Positions 17,313-25,211 of a stretch of 32,712 nucleotides of DNA are shown here, piece by piece. The DNA comes from Planctomycetota bacterium. Lineage in GTDB: Bacteria; Planctomycetota; UBA1135; JACQFD01. The position numbers were made by a program, and so were the translations under genes. The DNA lies in contig JACQFD010000016.1 in NCBI GenBank assembly GCA_016200225.1, positions 1 through 32,712 on the forward strand, given 5' to 3'. The notes under the pieces are model-generated. The model ran no database searches and was not told the DNA's origin. It saw nothing but the letters and a program-made list of their open reading frames with translations. Positions within the stretch are counted from its first letter, which is position 1. Every line of letters starts with the position of its first letter.

Positions 17313-17614
17313 AATCGATTATTAGATATTAAGGAAATAGCGGGCGGCGGGCTCCGCGGCGCGCGCAGCGGCGATGCTCCGGCCACGCCCTGTCGCGACC
17401 CGCACGCCAGCGCGTGGCACACACTCGACGCGCCGCCGCGACCCAGAGTTTCACGCGGAGACGCGGAGGACAGAGAGAACGCGGAGAAAACCAAGAATAC
17501 AATTGAAAGTTCTGGTTTTCTCCGCGTCTCCGCGTACAGGTCTTCTCTCCGCGTCTCCGCGTGAAACTCTGCGCACGAAATTGGACCCGGCCCCTTTTTC
17601 GTCCAATAGTTTTA
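17313..17614. other. Convergent intergenic region with a long inverted repeat
   Basis: 302 bases between convergent genes. The first 130 bases are GC-rich with no clear feature. 17444-17571 is the inverted repeat listed separately. The rest shows nothing recognisable. No credible ORF. Confidence 0.7.
17444..17571. repeat. 128-nt intergenic inverted repeat (CGCGGAGACGCGGAG type)
   Basis: The outer arms 17444-17468 and 17547-17571 are perfect 25-base complements built on CGCGGAGACGCGGAG. The inner arms ACGCGGAGAAAACCA (17479-17493) and TGGTTTTCTCCGCGT (17513-17527) are also perfect, with a 19-base loop. Intergenic elements rich in TTTCACGCGGAGACGCGG are scattered in many unrelated bacterial genomes (from memory). 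As RNA it is a very stable stem that could terminate both converging genes. Confidence 0.85.
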
Positions 17615-18712
17615 TTATATGACCCTCAAGACTAACCAAGCAGTCCCGGCCGCGGCGACGGCGGCGGATCCGGCGATATAACTATATTTAATGATGTTTT
17701 TCGCCAGTTTTTCCCTTGCCAATGCAATAATGGGAAAAACGATACAGATGACGGTTGCCTGGCCCGCTTCGACGCCCAGATTGAAGGATCCGAGGCTGAC
17801 GATGCGGGCGCCCGGGGGGAGGCTGGCTTCGTGGACGAATCCGGCGAATCCGAGGCCGTGGATGAGTCCGAAGGCGCCGGCGATGAGCCAACGTTTATTA
17901 AACTCTTGGCGGCGAAGAAGGTTTTCCAATCCAACAAATAAAACCGAGGCGGCGATGGCGGGTTCGACGATGGCGGGGGAGATCGAGACCCAGTCGAGGG
18001 CGGCGGCGACGAGCGAGAGCGAATGAGTGACGGTGAATGCCGTCACGATAAGGAATAGTGATTTTAGTGTTCTCGCGGCGATGAGCAGGCCCGCGAGAAA
18101 CATCAAATGATCGTAGCCGCTGAAAATATGATCCATGCCGAATACAAAGAATTGCGCCGATGCGCCGAACGCCGATTCTGGGCCGATGTCGGCGGTTTTT
18201 AATGTTAAAGTGTCGCCGTGTTTTAGAATACTTGTCTTTTCGGAGACTCCGCGGCGGATTTTGGCGATGCCGCGGTGGTTCGGGTCGTGGCCGGCGAAAA
18301 GATCGTAGCGGATCGTTAATATATCGATTTTTTCCGCGCACGTGAAATGATAATATCCGACGACGTCGTCGACGGCGGGTTCGCCGGGAATGGTTGTAAA
18401 CTCGAGATTTTCGAGCGTGGTCTCGAGCGGCGCGCCGTTCGCTCCGACGTGGAGCGATTTTGTAACAATTTCGGCGATTTCGTTTTTTCTTGCGCCGGCG
18501 ATCGCGGGCGTGATCGCCGGCGTGTCGGTCGAGCGCGTCCCGGCGACGCCGAAGTTCATGACATCTGTAAAATACGCAATTTTGACTCGCACGAGCGCGT
18601 GCACTTCGCGTTCGAAAATTGTAAAAATCGGGTACGAGACGGTCTGGATGTGCGCCGGCGCGACGAACGTGCACAAAAACGCGGCAAAAAACAGGGCGCG
18701 GAGGCGGCTCAT
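17615..18712 (-). CDS. HupE/UreJ-like membrane protein
   Basis: Membrane protein of 365 residues. After a signal peptide (RALFFAAFLCTFVAPAHI) there is an extracytoplasmic N-terminal domain of about 165 residues. About six membrane helices in the last 180 residues match the HupE/UreJ_2 family (PF13795). The family motif GYDHLMFLAGLL is present, followed by TAFTVTHSLSL and GLIHGLGFAGFVHE, with His residues that may bind a metal in the membrane. Such proteins are proposed nickel/cobalt or other metal permeases, but those with a large N-terminal domain have no proven substrate. ATG 18712 is used rather than TTG 18727. Only 20 bases separate it from the divergent alpha-mannosidase start. Confidence 0.85.
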   Translation of the reverse strand: MSRLRALFFAAFLCTFVAPAHIQTVSYPIFTIFEREVHALVRVKIAYFTDVMNFGVAGTRSTDTPAITPAIAGARKNEIAEIVTKSLHVGANGAPLETTLENLEFTTIPGEPAVDDVVGYYHFTCAEKIDILTIRYDLFAGHDPNHRGIAKIRRGVSEKTSILKHGDTLTLKTADIGPESAFGASAQFFVFGMDHIFSGYDHLMFLAGLLIAARTLKSLFLIVTAFTVTHSLSLVAAALDWVSISPAIVEPAIAASVLFVGLENLLRRQEFNKRWLIAGAFGLIHGLGFAGFVHEASLPPGARIVSLGSFNLGVEAGQATVICIVFPIIALAREKLAKNIIKYSYIAGSAAVAAAGTAWLVLRVI

Positions 18713-18732
18713 GGCATCTAAAATCAAATGAT

Positions 18733-21700
18733 ATGAAAACGGCCGTCCGATCGCTTCGATTTCCGGTTTTCGCCTGCGGCATCGCGGGGCTTCTGATCTT
18801 CGCGGCGCTTCGCGTCGTCGCCGCGCGTCCGGAGTTGGGCGCGCGCGCGGGGCTCGACGACACGCTCGAGCGCCTATCGCGTATTGGTAAATATGAATTG
18901 AAGGACTGGCGCTGGCGCCACGGCGAGAACAGCGGCGGCGCGGATCCGACGCTCGACGATTCGACGTGGAAGGCCGCGAGTCCCGGACATTCGTGGAGCG
19001 GCGACAACACGGAGGGCTGGTATCGCAAGTCGGTCGATATCCCCGCGAAGATCCTCGGTTTTTCGACGCGCGGCCCGGTCACGCTCGAAATCGGCATCGA
19101 CGATCTCGGCGAAATCTGGGTCGACGGAAAAAAGAAGCAGGATTTTTTGTGGGATCAGGGAACTGTTCAATTAACAAATGACGCGAAGGGCGGCGAAAAG
19201 TTTTTTGTAGCGATTCGCGCGAAAAACCAGGGCGGGCCCGGCCGGTTGCTGCACGCGCGGCTCGTGTTCGGCGGCCTCGACGGCGTGCAGGCGAAAGTCG
19301 GTTTGCTGACGGAAGAATTGAAAGTCGCGCACAAAATTACCGAAAGTTTCGGCGGCGGCGACGCGAAGTGGAATGGAATTGTAGAAAAGGCCGGTTCGCG
19401 CGTCGATTTCGCGGCGGCCGAACGCGGCGACGAGCAACAATTGTACAATTCGCTCGAGAGCGCCGAAAAGGAGCTTTCAAATCTTAAAGAATTGACGAAG
19501 GATTATAAGATTCGATGCGCCGGTTATTCACATATCGACCTCGCGTGGCTCTGGCGCTGGCGCGAATCGGTGCAAGTGACGAAGGAGACGTTTCAGAGTG
19601 CGATTAATTTTATGAAAGAGTATCCGGATTTCCGATTCTCGATGAGCCAGTCGCATGCGTATCGCTGGATGGAAGATAAATATCCAGAATTGTTCGGAGC
19701 GATGAAGGGCGCGATTCGCGACGGAAAATGGGAGATCGTCGGCGGCACCGCCGTCGAACTCGATTGTAATCTTCCCGACGCCGAGAGCCAGATACGACAG
19801 ATCGCCTTGGGCCAGCGTTATTTTCAGGATAAATTCGGCAAACGCGCGAAAATCGGCTGGTGCCCCGATTCGTTCGGTTATAACGCGAATCTTCCGCAAA
19901 TATTAAAGAAGTCGGGAATGGATTATTTCGTCACGGCGAAGATCTCGTGGAATGATACGAATAAATTTCCGCATAATTTGTTCTGGTGGGAATCGCCGGA
20001 CGGATCGCGGGTGCTGACGTTTCTGCCGATGGGCGGCTATACCAACGATCTGCAGCCCGAGCCGATGCTCGATTATTTAAAAGAGGTCGAGCAGCAGACG
20101 GGCTACAAGGAAATATTAATGGTCTACGGCGTCGGCAACCACGGCGGCGGGCCGACGCGCGAAATGATCGAACGCGAAAAACGCCTCGAACAGATGGATT
20201 TTTATCCTAAAATACAGAAATCGACGGCGATCGATTATTTTGATAATATACCGAAGGAGGCGCGCGAAAAACTTCCGGCGTGGAAGGACGAGTTATATTT
20301 GGAATTCCACCGCGGCACGTACACGACGCAGGCCGCCAACAAGCGCGCGAACCGCAAGGGCGAAGTGGGTTTGGTGACCGCCGAAAAATTAGCATCGCTC
20401 GCGGCGCTCTACGGCGAACCCTATCCGTATGAAGATTTCGCGAAAGCGTGGGACTATCTGTTATTTAATCAAATGCACGACATATTGCCGGGTTCGTCGA
20501 TCACGCCGGTTTATAGAGATTCGGCGGAGGATTATGCGAGGATGTTCGCGATTGTGGATAAGATCATTCAAAAATCATTACAAAAAATTCCGCTGACTGC
20601 CTACTTGCTATTTAAGATTGAAGCCGCGGGTCTGGAAACTGCGGTGAAGAACGGCGAGCGCGAGGTGCCGTTGGGCATTATGGTCTTCAACCCGCTCTCC
20701 TGGGATAGGAACTCCATCGCAACTGTTGAATGGAATGATGCAAATTACCTAAATGCACTAATGAACGTGGACGTCAGGGGCAAGGGAGCCACGCCAGTTT
20801 CAGCCCAGATCATTAAGGATGAAAGTGGCCGCCAGCACGCATTATTTATAGCTAACGATGTTCCAGCGCTGGGCGTCGCGGGCTTTGCGCTCACTAAGCA
20901 GTTGGGAGGACCCCACAAGGCGCCCTCAATCGCGCGGTCCGTCACCGTCGCCGAAGTCGAACAATCCAATGCATACATTCTCGAGAACCAACATCTAAAA
21001 GTAACAATCGATCGCGCATCTGGCAACATTCGCAATATCATTCATAAACAAACCGGCCGCGACGCGCTCGCGGGCGAGGGGAATCGCATTCAATTGCTCG
21101 AGGACAAACCCAAACAATACGACGCGTGGGAACTCGGGTTCACGGGCAAGCAGTGGGATCTCGACAAGGCCGCGAAAGTGGAAATTACAGAACGCGGCCC
21201 CGTGCGCGTGACGGTTAAAATAACAAAAACGTTTCTCGGCGACACGAAGGCGAAGCGCAAGCCGACGGAGGATTTTCCGTCGTCGTTCTTCACGCAGGAA
21301 GTTTCATTATATGATAATATTCCGTGGGTCGAGACGCGGTTCACGGCCGATTGGTGGGAGGATCACATCTGCGCAAAAGTAGCGTTCCCGTTGTCGGTGA
21401 AACCGGACAAGGCGACGTATGAAGTGCCGTACGCGACGATTGAGCGTTCGACGAAGCGCGATACGCCATGGGAAAAAGCGCGCTACGAAGTGCCCGCGCA
21501 GAAGTGGGCCGATATGACCGAAGGGGATTTCGGCGTTTCGATCATTAATGAAGCGAAATATGGTTATGACGCGCTCGACAACGTAATTCGGTTGACGTGT
21601 TTTCGCGCGCCGGCTTCTCCCGATCCGACGGCCGACCGCGGACATCATCAATTTAGTTATGCTATTTATCCGCACTCCGGGGACTGGCGCTCGGGCGGCA

Positions 21701-22212
21701 CCGTGCGCGCCGCGTACGAGTTTAACAATCCGCTCGTGTCGGAGGCGTCGCCGACGTTTGGCGAAACGTGGGGCGGGACCTCCTTCTCGCATTATAACGA
21801 ATTCGGCGTCGGTTCACATTTGAAGCCCGGAAGCGGCGGCGCGCCCGATCCGCTCGACGGCAAACATCGCAACGATGCTAAATATCCGGCGGCGCCGGCG
21901 AAAGCGGTTTTTACAAAAGAGGCGGCGACCCAACCTCATTCTCTCGTCCAGTGCAGCGCACCGAATGTTATTATTAACGTCGTCAAATGGGCCGACGCCG
22001 ACGACGCGATGATCGTGCGATTTTACGAATCGACGGGCGCCGCCAAAACTTCCGTAAAATTAACATTTCCATTCGAAATCGCCTCCGCCGAACACGTGAA
22101 CCTGCTGGAGGAGAATCCGACTCCGCTCGCGATCGATAACAAATCGGCCGTGACGCTCGACGTCGCCTCCTTCTCGATCGAAACGGTAAAAATCAAACCG
22201 GTCCGGAAATAA
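18733..22212 (+). CDS. Exported alpha-mannosidase, glycoside hydrolase family 38
   Basis: GH38 retaining alpha-mannosidase, 1159 residues. Signal peptide or anchor (RFPVFACGIAGLLIFAALRVVAA), then a galactose-binding-like domain (WKAASPGHSWSGDN, ILGFSTRGPVTLEIGIDDL) before the catalytic barrel. Zinc ligands His267 and Asp269 (YSHIDLAWLW), nucleophile/ligand Asp379 in WCPDSFGYN and His582 in NQMHDILPGSS are all present. The linker and C-terminal beta domains (FNPLSWDRNS; NPLVSEASPTFGETWGG) are typical of the family. It should remove alpha-mannose from glycans outside the cytoplasm. Bases about 20590-21000 use a different codon set (GCA, CCA, TCA, AGG, CTA) from the rest, with the frame and family sequence kept, which suggests past recombination. 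Confidence 0.94.
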   Translation: MKTAVRSLRFPVFACGIAGLLIFAALRVVAARPELGARAGLDDTLERLSRIGKYELKDWRWRHGENSGGADPTLDDSTWKAASPGHSWSGDNTEGWYRKSVDIPAKILGFSTRGPVTLEIGIDDLGEIWVDGKKKQDFLWDQGTVQLTNDAKGGEKFFVAIRAKNQGGPGRLLHARLVFGGLDGVQAKVGLLTEELKVAHKITESFGGGDAKWNGIVEKAGSRVDFAAAERGDEQQLYNSLESAEKELSNLKELTKDYKIRCAGYSHIDLAWLWRWRESVQVTKETFQSAINFMKEYPDFRFSMSQSHAYRWMEDKYPELFGAMKGAIRDGKWEIVGGTAVELDCNLPDAESQIRQIALGQRYFQDKFGKRAKIGWCPDSFGYNANLPQILKKSGMDYFVTAKISWNDTNKFPHNLFWWESPDGSRVLTFLPMGGYTNDLQPEPMLDYLKEVEQQTGYKEILMVYGVGNHGGGPTREMIEREKRLEQMDFYPKIQKSTAIDYFDNIPKEAREKLPAWKDELYLEFHRGTYTTQAANKRANRKGEVGLVTAEKLASLAALYGEPYPYEDFAKAWDYLLFNQMHDILPGSSITPVYRDSAEDYARMFAIVDKIIQKSLQKIPLTAYLLFKIEAAGLETAVKNGEREVPLGIMVFNPLSWDRNSIATVEWNDANYLNALMNVDVRGKGATPVSAQIIKDESGRQHALFIANDVPALGVAGFALTKQLGGPHKAPSIARSVTVAEVEQSNAYILENQHLKVTIDRASGNIRNIIHKQTGRDALAGEGNRIQLLEDKPKQYDAWELGFTGKQWDLDKAAKVEITERGPVRVTVKITKTFLGDTKAKRKPTEDFPSSFFTQEVSLYDNIPWVETRFTADWWEDHICAKVAFPLSVKPDKATYEVPYATIERSTKRDTPWEKARYEVPAQKWADMTEGDFGVSIINEAKYGYDALDNVIRLTCFRAPASPDPTADRGHHQFSYAIYPHSGDWRSGGTVRAAYEFNNPLVSEASPTFGETWGGTSFSHYNEFGVGSHLKPGSGGAPDPLDGKHRNDAKYPAAPAKAVFTKEAATQPHSLVQCSAPNVIINVVKWADADDAMIVRFYESTGAAKTSVKLTFPFEIASAEHVNLLEENPTPLAIDNKSAVTLDVASFSIETVKIKPVRK

Positions 22213-22253
22213 TAGTTATATTAATACTCCGAACCGCCGATGAATTACTCCCT

Positions 22254-22631
22254 ATGAAACAGTTGCTTCTCGTCTGCGCCGGAGGCGCGCTCGGCAGCGG
22301 CGCGCGCTACCTCGCCGCGCTCGCCCTCACGTCGCGCGCGGGGGGGATTCCGTGGGCGACGTGGGCGGTCAACGCCGCGGGCTCTTTTTTGATCGCGTTC
22401 GTCATGCAACTGCACGGCGCGAAAATAACCATTGGCGACGACGCGCGCGTATTCCTAGTGATCGGTGTCCTCGGTGGTTTTACAACCTATTCGAGCTTCA
22501 ATCAGGAAATGATCTCGCTCTACCGCTCGGGAAGCGGGGCGACGGCGGCCGTTTACGGCGCCGCCACGCTCGCGAGCTGTATCATCGCGGGAATGCTCGG
22601 AATTGTAGCGTCTCGATTCCTGATCGATTGA
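22254..22631 (+). CDS. crcB: Fluoride channel CrcB/Fluc
   Basis: Fluoride-exporting dual-topology channel, 125 residues, four helices, normal length. Family motifs: GGALGSGARY near the N terminus, the conserved pore Asn in WAVNAAGSF, and GVLGGFTTYSSFNQE, which carries the TT/S track and Phe residues lining the fluoride path. ATG start at 22254. It lies 41 bases after the mannosidase, same strand, so co-transcription is possible. No fluoride riboswitch is visible upstream. It converges with the sugar dehydrogenase-like gene, only 15 bases away. Confidence 0.95.
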   Translation: MKQLLLVCAGGALGSGARYLAALALTSRAGGIPWATWAVNAAGSFLIAFVMQLHGAKITIGDDARVFLVIGVLGGFTTYSSFNQEMISLYRSGSGATAAVYGAATLASCIIAGMLGIVASRFLID

Positions 22632-22646
22632 CGCGAAAGTTAATAA

Positions 22647-24257
22647 TTAAGGCGTCGGCAGAACGGTTATTTCGAGCGCGTTGCTCGAGGTGAATCCCTG
22701 CGGCGACGTCGGCGGACAGGGGGAACCGAAGTAAAAGATTCCCTGGCCGTAGAATTTGAGTCCGACGAGATTCGGATCGTTTACAAGGTCGAAGTGATAA
22801 TCGGCCATGCCGTTTTCGTCGGCGTTGAAATCGAACGGGATGAACACCGTCGCATAATAAATATCCACGAGGAAGTTCGCGCCGATCAGATACGGATCGA
22901 GTCCGGGGGCCGGGGCCTTCGAATCGGTAATTAACAATAATCCGAGCGCATTCGGCGGCGCCGCGTCCGCGCGAAAATCAATATTGACGGCGCCGGGCGC
23001 CACGGTGCGGCTGATCGTCAGCGTGTGCGGTCCGTTGCAGCCGTCGGTTCCCTTTCCGTAGGGAACGATTCCAGGAATTGTATCATCGTTGCGCACGATT
23101 TTGCCGATCTCGCCGCTCATGTATGCAAAATACAATTCTCCGTTCGCGTCTTCGCCCATCGACGCGATCGTGTGCGAACCCGAGGGCGGAAGCATTTGTA
23201 GTAAAACGTTTTGAACGCCCGTGACCTGCGTGCCGTCGAATTGCAGCGCCCAGATGTTCGTCGAGCAGATGTCGAGGAAAATATAGCTTCCTAACAATTC
23301 GGGAACGATCGAACCCCGGTAAACGAATCCGCCGATCACGGCGCATCCTTCGTTATGATTATACACATGAATCGGCGCGACGAGCGACGGATCGCCGCAG
23401 ATGCAGCCCGGCGTCGTTCCGTAATTGGAACAAATATCGCCCTCCATACAATTCCATCCGAAATTCTGGCCGCCCTGCGATTCCGCCGCGATGAAGTCGA
23501 GTTCCTCGACGACGCCCTGGCCGACGTCGGCAATATACAAATCGGCGGTGAGCCGATCGAAAGCAATGCGCCACGGATTGCGCAAACCGTAGGCGTAGAT
23601 CTCGCCGACCGCGCCCGGCATTCCAAAGAAAGGATTCGACGTCGGAATATGATACATCAATCCGGCGTCCTGGCTGTTGACGTCGATTCTTAACAGTTTG
23701 CCGAGGGGCGAACCGAGATTTTGAGCATAATTGAACGGGTCGCCGCCGCTTCCGCCGTCGCCGCTCGCGATATATAAATAATGATCGATCGGGGAAAACG
23801 CGAGAGCGCCGCCGTTGTGGTTTCCGAACGGATGCGTGAATTGCATAAAAACGACGCCGCTCGCGGGATCGGCGATGTCCGGATTGCCCGATACTTGATA
23901 ACGCGCGACGACGACGTCGCCGTTTGCGACGTCGGTATAATAAACGAAGAAATAACCGTTTTGTACATATCGCGGATGGAACGCCATTCCAAGAAGTCCC
24001 TGCTCGCTCGACATCGCGAGGTTCGCGGAAATGTCGAGAAACGGTGTATTTAACAATACGCCATTCTTAACCACGCGGATGAATCCGTATTTTTCGATCA
24101 CAAATAACCGCGACGGATCGTTCGGCGGCGCGAACAGGCCGATCGGCTGGCTCAAGCCGCTCGCGACAATTTCAACTTTGGTCGGCGGCGGGCTTTGGGC
24201 CGAGGCGAGCGCCGTTCCAAGGAAAAATGCAATGCATGTAAAGAGTGAAAATTTCAT
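22647..24257 (-). CDS. Secreted glucose/sorbosone dehydrogenase-like (GSDH) protein with C-terminal module
   Basis: Exported six-bladed beta-propeller of the GSDH family (PQQ-dependent sugar dehydrogenase type), 536 residues. Signal peptide MKFSLFTCIAFFLGTALASAQ. Typical blades follow: PSRLFVIEKYGFIRVVKNG, SSEQGLLGMAFHPRY, a His-containing NHNGGALAFSPIDHYLY with SGDGGSGGD, YGLRNPWRIAFD and LYIADVGQG. The Cys-rich CICGDPS loop and YRGSIVPELLGSYIF are also family-like. After about residue 425 a linker leads to the module shared with two other secreted proteins (GLLLITDSKAP; VNDPNLVGLKFYGQ; TSSNALEITVLP). ATG 24257 is chosen over TTG 24293 for the clean signal peptide. PQQ binding is inferred from the family. 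Confidence 0.9.
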   Translation of the reverse strand: MKFSLFTCIAFFLGTALASAQSPPPTKVEIVASGLSQPIGLFAPPNDPSRLFVIEKYGFIRVVKNGVLLNTPFLDISANLAMSSEQGLLGMAFHPRYVQNGYFFVYYTDVANGDVVVARYQVSGNPDIADPASGVVFMQFTHPFGNHNGGALAFSPIDHYLYIASGDGGSGGDPFNYAQNLGSPLGKLLRIDVNSQDAGLMYHIPTSNPFFGMPGAVGEIYAYGLRNPWRIAFDRLTADLYIADVGQGVVEELDFIAAESQGGQNFGWNCMEGDICSNYGTTPGCICGDPSLVAPIHVYNHNEGCAVIGGFVYRGSIVPELLGSYIFLDICSTNIWALQFDGTQVTGVQNVLLQMLPPSGSHTIASMGEDANGELYFAYMSGEIGKIVRNDDTIPGIVPYGKGTDGCNGPHTLTISRTVAPGAVNIDFRADAAPPNALGLLLITDSKAPAPGLDPYLIGANFLVDIYYATVFIPFDFNADENGMADYHFDLVNDPNLVGLKFYGQGIFYFGSPCPPTSPQGFTSSNALEITVLPTP

Positions 24258-24296
24258 ATAAATACAAACAGGTTTCGTGCTTGTTCGTTGCAAATG

Positions 24297-25208
24297 TCAA
24301 AGTCCCTTGCCAAGGGACGCGGGCGCCCGCCGCGCAACGGGGAGCGCCAGTACCAATAATGACAAAAAATATGGGAGCGAACGGAAAAATTCCGGGGGTA
24401 TCGCCTGTACGCCGCTCGCCTGCAATTGATATTGAACCGCGAGCGCGCCGCCAAACAACAGGGCGGACAACGCCGCGCCGATCGGGTGGTGCGCGCCGAA
24501 AATGACAAGGGCCAGAGCGATAAACCCTCTTCCTGACGTCATGTCTTCGACAAAAGTTCCCGCTTCGGCGAGCGAGAGCGACGCGCCCGCCACTCCGGCG
24601 AGTGCCCCTCCGCATAAAATCGCCATGAAGCGGATGCGCCGCGGATTCAAACCGATCGCCGCGGCCGCCGATGGCGACTCGCCGCACGCGCGGAGCCGCA
24701 GACCGCCGGCGGTTTTCGTTAAATATAACCAAACTGCCGCCGCCGCGAATATTGTAAAATAAGTGATCGCGTGATGAGTAAATAATAACGATCCAACGCT
24801 TGGAATCGACGCGAGGCCCGGAATCGGAATTTCTTGAAACGTCGGAATTTCGCGCCGCGTGCCGGCGAGACCGAGCGTCGAACGCCACAAAACGGCGGTC
24901 GCGCCCGCCGCGAGCAGATTCATCGCCGTGCCCGCGATAACCTCGCTCGCGTGCCACCAAAGGACGGCCGCGGCAAATAACAATTCAAAAACGCACGCGG
25001 CGGCGACGGCGCACGCGACGCCCGCCGAGGCCGAGCCGAAATAGGAGGCGCCGAGCGTTCCGGCGAGCGCACCCGTGAGCATCGTCCCTTCCAAACATAA
25101 ATGAAAAACGCCGCTGCATTCGATGAGCGTTTCGCCGACGGCCGCGAGCGCGATCGGCGTCGCGAGCGCGACGCTCTGATGCAACAAAAAATCGAGATTC
25201 GACGCCAT
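24297..25208 (-). CDS. Nucleoside-type ABC importer permease (NupQ-like)
   Basis: Second inner-membrane subunit of the importer, BPD_transp_2 family, 303 residues, about eight helices. Recognisable segments are AAVGETLIECSGVFHLCLEG, AGTAMNLLAAGAT, RLRACGESPSAAAAIGLNP with RRIRF (the coupling loop to the ATPase), and GAALSALLFGGA. In the BmpA-linked importers the two permeases differ; this shorter one corresponds to NupQ/YufQ/RnsD. ATG 25208, with a 3-base gap after the partner permease stop. Last gene of the importer operon. Confidence 0.92.
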   Translation of the reverse strand: MASNLDFLLHQSVALATPIALAAVGETLIECSGVFHLCLEGTMLTGALAGTLGASYFGSASAGVACAVAAACVFELLFAAAVLWWHASEVIAGTAMNLLAAGATAVLWRSTLGLAGTRREIPTFQEIPIPGLASIPSVGSLLFTHHAITYFTIFAAAAVWLYLTKTAGGLRLRACGESPSAAAAIGLNPRRIRFMAILCGGALAGVAGASLSLAEAGTFVEDMTSGRGFIALALVIFGAHHPIGAALSALLFGGALAVQYQLQASGVQAIPPEFFRSLPYFLSLLVLALPVARRAPASLGKGL

Positions 25209-25211
25209 GGT

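Noticed and set aside
18493..18522. Perfect 11-base inverted repeat CGCCGGCGATC / GATCGCCGGCG inside the HupE-like gene
   Set aside because: It lies in coding sequence for the repeated peptide TPAITPAI followed by AGAR and is explained by codon choice in GC-rich DNA; no other sign of a regulatory role.
22200..22253. Possible fluoride riboswitch before crcB (GCCGATGAATTACTCCC looks a little like its 3' part)
   Set aside because: The 5' half of the riboswitch consensus (GGCGATGG with its pairing arm) is absent, and the gap after the mannosidase is only 41 bases.
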